From: Paragonimus skrjabini miyazakii
Taxonomy: Eukaryota > Platyhelminthes > Trematoda > Plagiorchiida > Troglotrematidae
Assembly: GCA_014338405.1 (NCBI GenBank)
Contig: JTDE01000925.1
Location: forward strand, 52,501-116,500
DNA: 64,000 nt
Direction of reading: 5' to 3'
Part shown: positions 40,501 through 55,500 of the stretch, one piece after another
Position numbering within the stretch: the first letter of the stretch is position 1
How the letters are laid out: the number at the start of each line of letters is the position of its first letter
Made by a program: the position numbers and the translations under genes
Notes under the pieces: model-generated
What the model saw: the letters and a program-made list of their open reading frames with translations, nothing else
The model's database searches: none
What the model was told of the DNA's origin: nothing

Positions 40501-43500
40501 TCAACAGTAAGCCCTACAGGCCATAACAACGATAGAGAGTACACATGACTCAATTGAAGTACAAACTACGTTTCCGCACTTACAGGCGATGACGTCATTC
40601 TTATGTGCGTGGACGAATGTGTTGTTGGTCGTTGAAGGCGCGACCAATCAGAACACAGCTTGAGACTCAACACGAGTGTGGGGCACACAGGCGGCCTAGA
40701 CGCGCATATAACAATGGTCTATTGACGTGCGGTACCGCACGGGGAAGCTGGGTCTACAAGTTGAAACTGAAAGACACTCAGGGTTACTTCAGGCGCGTGA
40801 TTTCCCAAAACTTCATGTCAATTATGGAGCCATTCTAATTACTACAGTTTCATATTTGGCTGGATAAAATTACAACATACCGTCCAAAAAAACATTGCTT
40901 TCTTATTGGATGTCTGGACGGTTCACATTCACTTCCATCTGAGCAAGATGAAACTCATTTTTGTCCCGAATAAAAAATCAAAGCGACGGTCAATGAACAT
41001 AGAGATCGTCCAGTGTATGGAGTTAATTTGAGGAAAACAACTTCTTGTAAATGTACATTAGGTAACACGTTACTACCCACTGGGAGGCCGTTTCCCGACA
41101 GGTAAGATGTAAATGTTTTACATCGTGAGCTGATCTGATCACAGAGTTCTCACAAATATTTTATACTTTTAAAGGAGTAGGACACCAGACTAGGATATTC
41201 ACAGTTTGTCAAAGACGATTTTGAAAATGAAGGCCTGCCGGAGAGGCAATCCCATTCAGATGAACATGTTCAGTCGATCCTGATGCTGCCCGCAAGGGAT
41301 GAGGTGTCCCGTAACCCAAAAGAACATCTCAAGGAATCAAATAGCCCAGAACGCTGAAGCTGTAGAATCAGCAAACATCATACTCTCAAAAACAGGTTAT
41401 GAGGTTTATCCGACCGCAATACATGACTAACAGTTATTTCAGTTACTTCTTGGCTCATACTAAAACGGATCGGTTAAAATTTTAGTTTCTGATCAGGTTT
41501 AACTGTTTTTCTTCAGCTATTCTTGTCGTGAAGGTATATACACCAACCCACGGTAGAATCGGTAGACCCGAAGGTCCACGTCGACAGAGGGGACATGCTG
41601 TGTTTGCAGCAGACACACAACAGTCATCAAAAAGGCAAGCTCGCTCACTTGGTCGAGTTCAAACGGAAACTCATGTCAACATCCTGGGTAATCGCACCAA
41701 ATTTGGTGATGGCGCTCGGCGGGTCACACATTCTATTCTTCATCCGTTGACAGATCCAGAAATAACACAGCTCAAATTGAAAGAAACTGAAAGAAGAGCT
41801 AGAGAACGACGCAAGGAAAAAGAACGAAAGTTCAGACATCGGGTTGCTCAAGGAAAGTTCACGATCATGGAAAGACTCACGGGTAAAGCAAAGGAACAAA
41901 GTAAGTAACGGTTACGATAATGTGTCAAATCGATGATCGAGTGTGATTGAAGTTAGTGTGGAAATTTATGTATATTATTGCTCATCCATAAGTCAGAAAC
42001 CTGCCGTCACTTCTCTTCCCGGTGAGATGTTCAGTCTGCAATTATGATTAGGCTTTGAACAAATGACTGTCTTGTTGTGAGTAACAGCTTTTAGATTAAA
42101 TCGGATAAGGTTGTAACTGTTCCCTCCAAAGTCATGCTTTTAAAAATGTTGATTGGGAGACAAGCTAATTGGTCAGTGTCACTTATGTCCTTTGTTCAAA
42201 ATGCAGTCCTGGTAAGTGCAGAGTATGGAATAGTTTACGGTTTCAGACTGTCCACAGAAAGCTTGAAAAAAGCCACTTGGTATATGACCCAACAACCGCA
42301 TCCTTCCGAGTTGTAATAAAAGATCCTCACAAACGGACAGTCTCCAATATTTCATTTCAAACGTTTGATGATATTCAGCTTCTTATTACACGTAGCCGAT
42401 CTGTTTACGTTTACAAATTCCTATTTTTAAGAGATGATAGCTGTTTCACTGGCTTCTGTTATGAATCCTTATGTGCACGACGTAAATAATTTAACAACGA
42501 TAAATGAACTGGAGTAGACTTCATTACTTTTAACTGCAGTTCGGTACAGTTAACATGTCTTCAAATAAATAGTGTAATTGAAAATTGGTTAGTAAGGAAC
42601 ATAATAATTGTGAATTGATCACAATTCAAATTCATCTGAGATCTATATACTCCAGCCGACCGCTTTTGGAAGCAGCAGTGGGTGCAAGTTTCGAATTCTG
42701 GGTATTGTTAGGGCGCCCACTCTGTGACCGTTCCAGGGCGCCTCCGTCGTGAGAAAGAAGAAAAAAACCACTTGACTCAGTCCTAACTAGCGGAGCTATT
42801 CAAATCTGTTGAGACTTTTTATACCGCTATGCACATGTGCGATCCTAACTCTTTCTTATGATGTGATGGGAATGTGTGGTCATGACGTGCCCTATAAATA
42901 CCTTGTACTTGTCGCCCTAGCGGCACTCCGTTTTGTGGCGGAACAAAGCTTCTTATTTTGAATGCGTCTTTTGGCTTGCCTTGGGAGCGAATACGGGAAC
43001 CGTTTTGTGGCGGAACAAAGCTTCTTATTTTGAATGCGTCTTTTGGCTTGCCTTGGGAGCGAATACGGAACCGAGATTTCCGTGTGAATTATTACCGGGA
43101 CGAGAATCCGATTTTATCTAGCGCACTACTCTACCGAGATCGAACCAGCGTATCGTTTAGGAGGGTTTACAACAGGTATACTGCAGGGGTAGTGTACATT
43201 CTTAACTCTGTATAGCGCTGATTGCCGGTTCACATGCTCACAAGACGTGCAAATTTATCATTGTACCATTCGTTTCACACTAAGCACAACAGAATTATTA
43301 CAGTCATGTGTTACTAAATGGACGCATCGGCTTCCTTAGTTGAACGAATGCGAGCCTACATTTCGGCTGGACTCGCATGGTGAGCATACGAATACATGAA
43401 GCCTATTAGGTTCTGTTCTATTAGCTCCTGTAAATGCATACCAAACGAACTTGGACACTATAACCCAATGGCCGACTGCACTATAGCTGTGGTAATTCTC

Positions 43501-46500
43501 TTGTCAGCCTGGTGACTTGCCTAGCGTGAATACGATTGTTACATAAGTTAGGAGACTAGATAGCTGACCGGCCAGACAGGCCCATCGGTTGAGTAATCCG
43601 TTAGTCATAACAAGATGGTGTTAAAATCAATGCGTCATCTATCAGTTTGCAAATTATTGAGACTCGGGGGTGTATAAGCATGCACATGTGGTGAGAATAC
43701 ATACAGGAACTGCTGAGGTACTGATCACGTGCGACACAATACGTAGCAATGGTTAAGCTGAGACGTGTAACTATCTCTGGCCGACCAGTGAGTTCGATAT
43801 GATCAGATGGCCACTGGCAAGTGGTAGGGGAATTTTCGTTCTTAAGACCTGATCAGTATTCACAATTAATTGCAGCCGCAATAGCTCGTTAGTAGAGCCT
43901 AAGCTGTCCGATTGTCTCTAAAGGAGACGGTAATTATCTCGCTGAAAACGGTGGATACCACTTTACTGAGGAGTTGTAATAAAGCCTAACTTTTATACTT
44001 TGCGTAATCTAATGAGCATCCTACAATTTCAGTTTGACCGAAAAGTCCTGATCGCGGTGAAAATGGTTTAACCTGGTGCGTTGGTTACTGTGTTTTTTTT
44101 ACCATGATCGAACAAATCAGACAACAGTCAAGACGTTTCTGTGCATTTTTTTCCCGCAAACTCATCAATAATTAACCGTGTTTTGACTCGATATCCCTCA
44201 TTAGTTCATCATCTATCACTGACCTATGTGTCATTAACAAACCCGTACTTCTTCGCAATATGTGGCCGTTTTTGGGCCATGCTAAATCTAGCTTAATCTC
44301 TTCAGCACTGCTCCATACTTTTCTCTGGTTACTGCTGGTCACAGAAGAAATTCACTCGGGGCTATCGTCATTGGCATTCCCATTATACAATAATACATTG
44401 ATAAAGACGTACGTAGAGCTTGATTAATCAAGTAATCCCATGTGAGATGTATAAAGTACATCAACATCAAAGGCTTTTTACTGGTAAAAGTAATCGTGAA
44501 ACTTGGTATTCAGAGTTCACGTGTTTTTTTTCCTGAGAAGTTTTTTGTGCCATATATTGTTAGGATGGTTATTACAGGTTCCATTAACTGTTTGTTCTTC
44601 TCTCTCTCTCTCTCTTCAAAAGATCATTTTCGTCTATTTATCTCTGCCGACTGTGGCTGTACAAACGAATTATAGATTATATTAACAACATATTTCATCT
44701 CATTTGTAGGAATGGAGGAGCTCAAACCTGCGAAGTTGGCAAGTAAGTTTGATTCTGCGAATCTGTATAAAAATAAACTTGGTAGGAATACTCAAAAAAT
44801 GTTTAAAACGTTCAACCATATCCGCTGAATTTTTGAGATTAATAAAATAACAAACTCCACTCGTCTTCCGTGTGTGACCATTAGACCGTTGGGCTCGCTA
44901 TCAGCGTGAGACGTGTTTAGTCAATAAAGGAATGACAGACTGCGCGACCATCAGAGTTCACGCAACCGTTGCATTTTCCGGGGTCTTTAATCGATATACG
45001 TCAATGGAAGGCCATTGTCCTCATGCATCTTTGCTGAATACAGGGGTCCGAGTTACCTAATCGAATAACAAAGATGATCTGAAGATCACATCAACCGAAC
45101 ATGTGCATGTTTTGCACACATGAAACTGTACCGTGTATTTTTCACTGCGTGTACTCTTCACTGGGTGTCAGATTATCAAAACAGTTTTCTGATGAGTATA
45201 CAAGTTGGTAACTACACTGCATCTAAGTGTGATTTTACGGCGCAAAGAACAGATATTATCGTTCGTTTGTAACTTGCAATAAAAAGTAGCTTCAAACGTA
45301 ACCAAGCGAGGTAAATAATTACTTTTGATACCCCTGATATACGGTGCTAAGAACATTTTAAAGATAAGTTCCATCGAAAATGATCAATAATATTCTTAGA
45401 AGAAACACTTACCACACAATATATATGAAGCAGTTCCTAGCTTCTGGTTTAAATCGTGTCATATCTGTCATTTAATAATGTAACCCCATTTGTTATAAGA
45501 AACTTCCGCGATTCCAGTTCATCTAATTAGCCACTCTAGCCTGCGTATTCCAAATCCTTACCAAACCAGGAATAGGAAGCCAGAAACTGGGAAACAAAAG
45601 ACAGGCAGTTCTGAAAATATGTTTCATTCCATTCGGTACTCACCAGATGACAAAGCGGACCTAACCGACTTAAGCTAGGACGCTAGGGTAGTAAGCATAA
45701 AAGAGCCTTTCTTTCGGTTACAGTGTAGCAAACCAAGAGACAAAACTTTCCACTTGCCTTGCAGTTTTAAAATAAACATCGGAAAGTAATGATCCAGCAG
45801 AATGCGGATTAAAACAACCCAAATACTATAAAATTGTTCCACAACACGGAATGTTGGTGCCTTCACGTTCACTGCTGCATTAAAGTCAATCATAGTGCTT
45901 TGTAGGAAGCTTATAATCAAAGATGACAAGAAGAACACAGTGGGACTTAAAAAGCAACTCTCAATAGGCAGGTACACAAAAGCGGTTTCACTAAAATTCT
46001 GTTCAAAGGTGATTTACTAACTGTATTTTTTGGGAGTACGTTTTCACATGCTCTGATGTGGCAATTATGAATAGTTCTCACACCAGTGTGGATCAGTAAC
46101 CCATCCCGGTCAACTTTAAGTATGATTTTATTAGTAATGTGGACTGGATACACAGCACGGAACAGAAAATAAGAAAGTGTGGTTTCACCTAAGTATCATT
46201 TCATACGGGTGGTTTCTGACTGTTATTTGGGTTGTACGGTTTTAGGGATGCGCGCACCCCGAGACAAAAATCATAATGGACATTTTTTTAAAATAACAAC
46301 TGTGACTGTCGTAGATATTGGTATGTAAAACGAGCATATATTGGACCCATAATCACAATGGTAGGTGTTAACGTATGAGTTCAAGTAACCTTGCGAAACA
46401 TGATTTGTGTACTTACTAGCATGGGTGGTCATACGTGCGTCTGTCGACCGTAAGTGATGCCCACTGAGAACACGACTAAATCATCTAGCAAACCGGCTGA

Positions 46501-49500
46501 AACACGTGATAGTCGCAGTTGATCAAAGGTATTATATTGGGACTTGTGAAATCGGTTGGGACACACCTTTGGTCAAAAATACATCAAAAATGGCTGGAAA
46601 CCACAAAACATTTTAACTTAAAATTTGCGGAAATGTTGATGGAAGGTAGAAATAACTAAAAAAGAATTTCATCCCGTTTATCATCTTTGTTCCTATTGCA
46701 GATTTTTCACACACGGTGACCGTAACTTTTGAAAGACCTGCTAGAGAAATAATGATTATGTGCATGTTGTTGGGAAAATTAACCATGACGCAAGTATTTT
46801 GGAGTCATGAAAAGGTGAGCACTTGTGTGGATTTTTCAGTGATTTCATGTGCTGTTTTGTAACCAAACATTTAAAACATGAAAACATCAAACGACGAAAT
46901 GCGTACTACATTTATGACTACCTTCAGTGTTAAAACTTTTATTGTTCTGATCACTTCGGAATGAAGTGTTTGTCAACTGTCTCGCAGATCAATATCTGCA
47001 TTTGAAATATTGTCTCTACGCGTATATGACTACCTGTGCTGTCCTATTTTGGAAGGTACTATTTCAGGACAGTTAATACATCCACTCTCCAAACTATCAA
47101 ACAGTTGGAATGGTGCTTATAGAAACTTATAACCAAAAGTTTCAATGTGGTTACTTGCGACTATATAAGGTGAGGCCACTGGCGCAGTGATAAACACACC
47201 AGCACGTGAAACAGAGTCAAGATACCGGTTATGAGAAGGATACAAACTACTGAAGATCTCTTTTAGGAGTAAGACCTGAGTCAAGCGCCCCATCTCAAAA
47301 CCCATCAGATGATTGGTCTAGTCCAGTACGATAGCTGCTGTTGATTGCGTGTGGTTTTTAGATTATACCGCTGGGAATCCTTGACTATTAATCAATAAGA
47401 GAGCAACCAATACTCAATGGGTTGGTTCAGAACCCAAATTTTGAATTGACTGGGATGTATTGCTTTTGTTAACTTAACTTCACGAAATATGTCCTCACGC
47501 CACACTTGACAAAGATTATTGGCCATTCTCCCCCGCAGCATTAGGATGAAATCACATGCAATGTGATTAAGACGACGAAACCCAGATTGACGTCAACTCT
47601 TTGATCATTTCTAGTCATTCAACCCCTCGTACTGCACTATACACTAGTCCATGTCACTAATTTTCAGGAACCAATTGCCGCAGCTTTAATAGGCTCCATC
47701 TTATTCGGTGAGCTGGCCAGCAAATCCGATGACGTCACATGCAAAGAAGAATATGAGGAAGCCGCAAGGTAAGGCTGTTTCTCGACTTTAGTGTGCAATT
47801 TCTTTCGATGAAAACAAGTTCACTAATAATTGAAAGGATAATAAAACATATCAATGATTGGTGATCCTGTCGTCTAATTGATTGTTTCCTTTAAAGTTCT
47901 TGCACCTGTGCTTTGATGTACGCTTGAAGAAATTCACTTGACGTATATGTTCGTTTTGTGAATAACAAGTTTAAAAATTCGACTCGATTCAATATGGTTG
48001 GAGAAGTTCACACAATGAATTACACGGATATGTTCTGAATATTTCAAAATTGAACACCACCCACACTCGATCACGGCCTTCGCATTCAGATAAGCCTTTC
48101 GGCTAGCCCACTTCGAAAGGAAGCACTAGACTCGAGTTTCGCTCTTATTAGAGCTCATCAGTAGTGCATATCCTTGTCCGGATCGGAGTTTGCACTCTGA
48201 CCCTCGTGCTTGTGAGACTAGCGTGTTAACCACCACGCCAGCAACCTCACAATAGGCATGACCGAATAATCAAATCCAAACGCTCAACCACAACCTTGTA
48301 TGAATAGTGTTCAGTTTGCCCGATCATTTCGAAAGGAGAATGAACAGAATCACTCTGTTCTATCCAATCGATAACCCCGTGAATAGTCTGCGCGTCTTTG
48401 GTAAACTGACATCCTTATAATTAAAGCAAGTTAAAATTACTTTACCTTCTCGGTCTTAAAAATTCTCTAGAACTGTGGTCTACATTATCATGAATACAGT
48501 TACCAAATCCCGCCTATGACCCGCCGGGTTATTGGTCAGTTAAGCGAGATGAAGGCTGGAATGTAACCTTTAATGTGTCAAATTATTCTGTATCGTTATG
48601 AGCTCATTTTGATATGTGCTTCCCAGTTCTGAAGATTAAGCATCACAAAACTGCCTATTCGGGTACGGTACACCTGGTTCAACTGTGTCACATCGAATTC
48701 ACCAAACGATCCACAGGATCACCCGTCAAAGTAGTTCCTAAATTCATTGACCTCAGCTCGTTCAACGTCATCAATATCACGATGACAAAAAGGTATATAG
48801 ACAATGTTTTTCTAAAGACTTGTAGTACTTTCTGTGTAAAGCTGATAAATGTTCTCAATAATCGAGTTGATTACGGTTGCTTAGTACATGCGCCTACATC
48901 CACCATACCAAAGTTGTTCAGAGTAAGTGGACTTCATTGGTTTTTTGGACAAATACTAAACATGTCCTATGTTATGCCTTGCATTACAGTGCACACATAA
49001 TTGCCTCCAGTTTTCCGCCGTTTTTTTATATAATGAAAGACCGGATGACTCAACGTTCGGTCAAGAAACAAAATATTAATGAACAATAGTTATTCATTTG
49101 TTTTTTCCATAAAGTTATTTCCAGCTATTGTTTTATAGGCGGAATCATGAAAGACAAATAAGTGCTTGTTGTCCATTTGCGTCGTTTGATTTGGCGATTA
49201 TACGGCATAACTTTCGTGCGCGCTAGTTAACATTTTCGAACCAATTTAGTTGTGATTTAGTGTGTTCTGTTGTTTCTGAATATTAGTTTATTTTCATTTC
49301 TTTCCAAAGAACATTTGAAGAAAAAGCTGAGGAGGTGCTGGACGAATGTTATCAGGAGGATCGTTTACGCACACAGTTGCTCCTCTGTCGTAAACTAGAT
49401 TTCTACGGTAGCAGCTCAGTCATTCGTTTGGCTGCTCGTGGACGATGTATTCGTTTCATGGCTCATCCGTGTTGTCAGGATTTACTCTCCGGTGTATGGA

Positions 49501-52500
49501 TGGGCGGACTTTCGCCTAAGTATACCTGGATTCAGGTAGGTGCTACTCTGTAACACCAGAGAGACATACTGTGCGGTTTATAGATGCACATACTGGCTTA
49601 GTACTGGTGAACACAATAAAGATTACATTAATAATGCGATATGTGCGTCAAATCTTCAGTCAGAGTGTAACTGTCGTAACAAAATTAACAGATTTATTGT
49701 GGAGACAACTGCAGGCGCTTTACTTTGAAGGTAGGGGCATGACAGTAACGCTACATGAAAGGCAAAGACAAATATGCACACACTTGTAAGCATGAATGAG
49801 AAAACACAAACAAAAAAATAATGATGCTGTTTACAAGTTATAAACCATTTGGCTGAATTACGAATTGAAAATTTTGATTTCATATGCATGCAAATATACA
49901 TTTCGGTATGAGGTTTTAAATCTATAGAAATCCTTTCTATGCCTACATCATGATCATCTAATTCTCGTCTGCCTACACTAAGTGTCATTAAACTGCTCCT
50001 GTTTCGGCGATTACTGTCAGATTTGCGTGAAGAATGTCGTAAGCAACAAAACTTTTAAGAGCAAAGAACACAGAAGCATTGCCAGTCAAACGCCAATTGC
50101 CGCGCAGTCAATTAAGTTGGCTAGCTTTAAAACAAGTTTGAATGGGTTATTACGGTCCTATTAATAATTCAATCAATAAGATATATAATATAATAAACTT
50201 TAGCTGTTTACACTTGTATGGACTAACACAACAATTAAAGTAAACTGGATTGCGTAAGTCTAGCAGCCATCCGCGACAATCGGAAGCGGATCGCCAGAAA
50301 GAAGGAAGTCCATAAATCTACCTGTCTGAGGGATATAGTTGATCTTTGGCTATGTTCCTGTCTGGTCCAGTTCTGTGATAAAATATTTCGTTTTGCTATA
50401 CCATAATCAGCTGATATCTATTATAAATGAAGACATTTCGGTAGAGAAAAAACGACCACATCCCATGAGCCTTACACGTCCACACAGTCAAGTTTTCATG
50501 GAATATGAGCACAGCGGAAGGTAGATAACGTCATGACAACTATGCATACATATGTATCAAGCACCAACTCTTCATTAGCACATTAATTTGTACTATGAGG
50601 CAACTGGCTTAACCACATGGTCAGCGTATCGCCTACAAACTGTTCTGCAATACACCTGAAAGTCTTTCGCTTGCAACCTAATGGAGCATATCGTTCAGAT
50701 ATGGGCACTTCGGGTGTAGTATACACATTCTACTCCGGACAACATGTACAAGTCAACTGAGCAGGATGAGTCAGTGATTGGTGAGGTTCTACGGAGAGAC
50801 AGTGTGAAAGAGTGTGTACAGACAGCTACACCGAAACAATGGAAATCCCAGTACACCACCTGATTAGCTAAATTTAGAAGGCTAATGCAGGTGGTAAATC
50901 CAGTGGCTCGTATGCTCGGCTTAAACCGTAAAGACAACCAGCGCACAGGAAGCGGAAGCAGCCGCACCTCTGATAAGAAGCGTTGGAACAAGAAGATTTC
51001 AGCACGACAGCAACCCATGATTGTATGAATGCTCGAACCGTTTACATTCGGTTGCATGCTGAAATTTTTGCAAGATGTCAAGATGTCAGAGAATATCTAT
51101 TGCGACATTCTAAGTGGAGGGGGTAGCTAATGATCTTATTACGACGTTGGGACAGTTAAAGCAGTGAGTGAAAACACTTCGCCAAGGATTTATTCACCAC
51201 CACCATGGTCAGGTATCTGGGCGGTCGATATGTCTCCACTAAGAAGTTTCTTCTTCCATCAGTCGTCAACAGTACGGGGGAGAACTAGAATATGCAAAAG
51301 CGCTCCCACTTCTAACCACCGGACTAGATGAAGGAGGGTCTGATGGACAAAGTCACCAGTCAATCACGGGATGGCTTTATGGACATTTGGGTGACCAGGT
51401 TAGTTGTTTGAACAGGGGAGAACATCCAGGTCACAGCAGTAAATTTTAAAAGGTGTAGGGTAGATCAACAACGGCAATCTTTCCCACATTCTTTCATTTT
51501 GATGATCTTGACGATAAATAGCAAAATGAAAATAATGATTTGCAGAAATTCAGTTAAGGACTATTTCGCTCCAGTCCCCTGTTTGTGTTATCACTTCACA
51601 GTTCCTAACTGGAATCATTATTGGTCTGAGCTGCCCACTATTGCTTCCACAAGTAATGAAGTACACAACAGCAATTGGAGAGGATACAAATGGAGTTGAT
51701 CAGGTAAGTCCTACAGTTACACTCCATTGTGGCGCTGTTGTTTTATTTTCATCAAAGCCGTATGATTTATAAGAGCACAATCATGAGTGAATCCTTAAGA
51801 GAACATTGTGAACGCAAGTGGTATTGATTATCATGTCTTATCATTGTCAGAAATCAGTAATACCGAAAGGTTCATCCTACTTACTTAATTGCTTAGTCCA
51901 CAGGAAATGATGGAAATGTGTCTGCTGATGTGGCCCGAAAGAGTATTCGTGAACAAGCTTCACATCTTCGGTATTCACTGAGTGTTAATCGAAAACAGAA
52001 ACCACCGTCAAAGTAAGTCAGTGAATCTCAGCATTTGTAAGTTCAGCTTTTCTGCTTTTAATTATATACAGATCTCTGAACAAAATTCCGAACGTGATTA
52101 AATCTGCTGATAGAGCTGAAAATTAGGTTATACTGGCCAATATACACATAAGAGCAAGCTATATTTCAGTATCTTCCCTAGTTAGAAACCAACAGCCATC
52201 ACTTATCGCAACAAAGGGGCAACTGTTATTAGAAAACTGTGTGTTGAAGTTTATTTTAATGACTTGAGTAGAAAAGGAAGTACGAGTAAAAATATTAATA
52301 TACACATAGAAAAATTGGAAAGCCATCCAGGCTGTTCTAATGTTTTGAGCTTGAGACGACGGCCCAAATTTAGCTGGTTACGTGAGTTTCGGGTGTTTGA
52401 TGCAACGGATGTCTGCTACCACTTAATTTGCATTGCAGTCACTGGGTCACATCTCTAATTGTCTGTTTGTGAACTAAGCTCCACGCTACTAAGCTGCACA

Positions 52501-55500
52501 TAACCAACGTTCCAATTAATATTCGCTCTGCCTACGTCATGACACATACGTGCGGACGGACTGATTTGGAAAGGGGATAGTTTTCGTGTACTAGCGGACG
52601 CAACCAAGCACAGTAGGAGTTGCCCAAGGACTCCAAAGACCCACAACGGCTAGTACTTGCTATCCAAAAATGCCAAATGACATCGTGCACACTATCGAAA
52701 AGAGCAACAAGCTGTCTTACCAAGGCATGTGATGTAGCTTTGCGATTTGTGCTAATCAGGTGGTAAAAACCACCCTATCCACATCTATCCATCAGTTCGT
52801 GCATTTTCATTATCTAGTCAGGGGACTACAGAACTCTGTTAGTATTCAGTGACTCAGTCAGCAAGTCAGTTGGACCAACAATAAGCGCATCGAATACTGA
52901 TAACAGCGGTCGTAGTTCTCTGGGTTTTTCGTTTGTTATCAGGTCAGGTGGCATTATTTCCTAAGCATTCTGTCTGATTTATCAGCTTTGTAGAGGTAGT
53001 TCCGGGTCATGCCGCTTTATATTAGACCGGCATATCCCATGCGCCTGAAGTCAACTGCACCTGACAGTAAAATGTGCGCTGTGAATGAATATTGAACGGT
53101 CAAAAAGTCTTCCTTGGCGAAGCGCTGGTAAGAAAAATAGATAAGATGGTTTGTTGACTAAAACCTTTACGGAGTAAGTACGTTTGTACTGCATTGTACC
53201 GCTATACTATCGCGTACGTCCGCCAGCAAATAGTCCACTAGCTCACAGTAAACAGACAAGTTGCCGTTCTAAACACTGAACAGAGTAGACATATGTAATG
53301 AGGTCAACATTCAGTATTACTAACCATGGTACATGCAATATAAGAATGCATTTGAGTTCCCTATGATAAATATTAACTAACCACATATACTTTGATGTTG
53401 TAATCAGAGCTTTCTTGGACCCGATCGACTCGCCTTGAAAGTCCTAAGCGTTGACAGTTTATGGTTGAAGAGGTTGCACAAAGTGACTTAAAGTATCAAG
53501 TCGCCGATATTTTTGCCACTGGTAGCCGACTAGTAATAATTTACACAAACTTTCACCAACACTAATCGTCGATTCGATCATATTTCCTATTCTACTGATA
53601 TCTATGACTTAATTTTTCTTGGTCAAATACCGGTCGTTTTTTTAAAATGTCGGTCCGACTAAGATCCTGGCTGAGTCAAATAAGTGGATAAAATCCATTG
53701 GAGGGTCTCGTAGAGCAAAGTAACTGAGCCGTATTCAGTTAAGCCAGAGGCTTGTGGAAAATCACAACAGCTTGGCCAACACTCATATGCGTGCGCTGGT
53801 GTGCTCAAACCAACTGGTTGTTGGGACAGATGATGTGTAAGCGTCTCGAAACTAACATCAGAATTTGTACAGTAATAGTGGCAGCTGGTAAAGAAGCAGT
53901 ATTGCGAGAAGAACATGGATCCAGAAAACTTTCCGGTGAATTCAATGTCGGTGACTGTGGTGACTGTGTTAAAAGAAGATGCACATGAAAACCTTAGTAG
54001 TATACTTTCCGTTATTAGTTTCTTGATGTTCATCTCTACACAAAGGAGCGAACGAGTCTTCGACCGTTCGAAGACGCTGTCAGTAACTAATTAGAGAGAG
54101 CATAATACGCCTCTTGGATGCAACCCAGCGAGTCCTCAATGCTGCGTTTGTATCTGGGTGAAGTAAGTCACAATATTTGAGCAGCCAGACATCTGAAAGA
54201 TCGTAATCAGAGCTGTGTTGTACGCATCAGTGTGCATTAAATAATGCAGCCAACCTGAAAGCCCTAGTATCTCTGTAGATTTCAGCCACACTGAAGCACG
54301 ACGGTCATGTAAAAACAAATGAGCTTGTGTTTACTCAGTGACTTAAAGTTTGTTCACTCAAACATTTACAAGAGCAACCGAAAATCAGTGTAGTACTTAT
54401 TTTCAACAATGCAACAGTACAAAACGGCTGGGGCTTACTTATGTGCAATACACCGCCGCTACAGAGTCCATTTTTTAACCTAATCGAAGCAGTATCTAGC
54501 AAACTTAGACAGATAGGTTTCGTTTTTAAATCATACCGTAGTTTATAAATACTCGGTTTTCCGAAGATCTGGTTACCGTATCATCAATTTCTAACGACTT
54601 ATTTGTCATACTTTAACGGTGCCAAACTTTCTCAATATCTGTGTAAACCAGCTTTCTATGAACTCACCGCGGTGAACTGTGCTACCTACTAGTGGTGTAC
54701 AATGCTGTTTACTAGGTCAACAATACAGTAGAAAAACGTGTATTTTGAATATAACTTACTTCCTTTCTCGGTACCTTCTTGTTTTAACTTGGTTGAGTTA
54801 ATGTGAGTTCAGTATAAAACCTCACCGGAATACAGACAAAGTTTGGTGACTGGTGCACCTACCTACTTTAGCCAGCTACAGTGATCGCAGTCTTAGTTGG
54901 CCATCGCAGTTGACTTCAAGCGTGTAGAACAGAATAGTCGGAGATGAAATGACATGACTGAAGAACAAGGCTGAAAATCAGGTAAACAGTATATAACAGT
55001 TACGGCTCGAAGTGAAGTAGAATCTGTACAGCAAAATTAGTACCAAAGAGATTATTGAAAAAACTTATAGTCCCAGTTTGTTTGACTGACCCTGTCGAGG
55101 CTTTGGCAACTTAAATATATCCAGCTCGTATTCAGCCCGGTATATCGCACAGCTGTGGATTTCTGTCGAATAAACCCAAGGGATTAACTTTCATCCCACT
55201 CAATGGAAATCGGTTTAGTTCCACGTGGTCCAGAATTTAATGCTCATCTGACTTTGTACCTCTGGGAAAGCTAATCAAATTTTTATCGTAAAAAAATATA
55301 GGCAGATAAGTCAGAAACAGGTTTTCGCACAATATCTCTCTCGACCACATTCCGATGAGTTACATCAGGTACATACTACAGTTTGCGAGTTTGTGTAGCA
55401 AAGTTCAATGGACATTGTGATGCCAAACAACGAAATCAACAACCATATATACACGCGCGTACATATATACGCCAGTGCGAACCAATTACCAAAGCAATCT

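Larger units (their letters stand above)
42706..43174 (+). mobile_element. solo LTR of an LTR retrotransposon
   Basis: 469 bp starting TGTTAGGG and ending TTTACAACA, so TGTT/AACA inverted ends. It is flanked by a perfect 5-bp target duplication GGTAT at 42701-42705 and 43175-43179. No internal element or second LTR is present, so it is a recombination product. A TATAAATA box lies at 42893-42900. The orientation (+) is taken from the TATA box. It sits in the intron between TRPM exons 12 and 13. Confidence 0.85.
41901..44709 (+). other. TRPM intron 12
   Basis: Phase-1 intron containing the solo LTR (42706-43174). Nothing else recognised. Confidence 0.8.

Noticed and set aside
45675..46153. Adjacent minus-strand hydrophobic frames
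   Set aside because: No family pattern and no splice signals; hydrophobicity follows from AT-rich sequence.
48614..49000. 128-codon plus-strand frame in intron 15
   Set aside because: No recognisable domain; length is within what chance gives in a 64-kb window.
50747..51026. Coding-looking plus-strand stretch in intron 16
   Set aside because: It contains an in-frame stop, lacks an acceptor/donor pair and would interrupt the conserved exon 16-17 junction.
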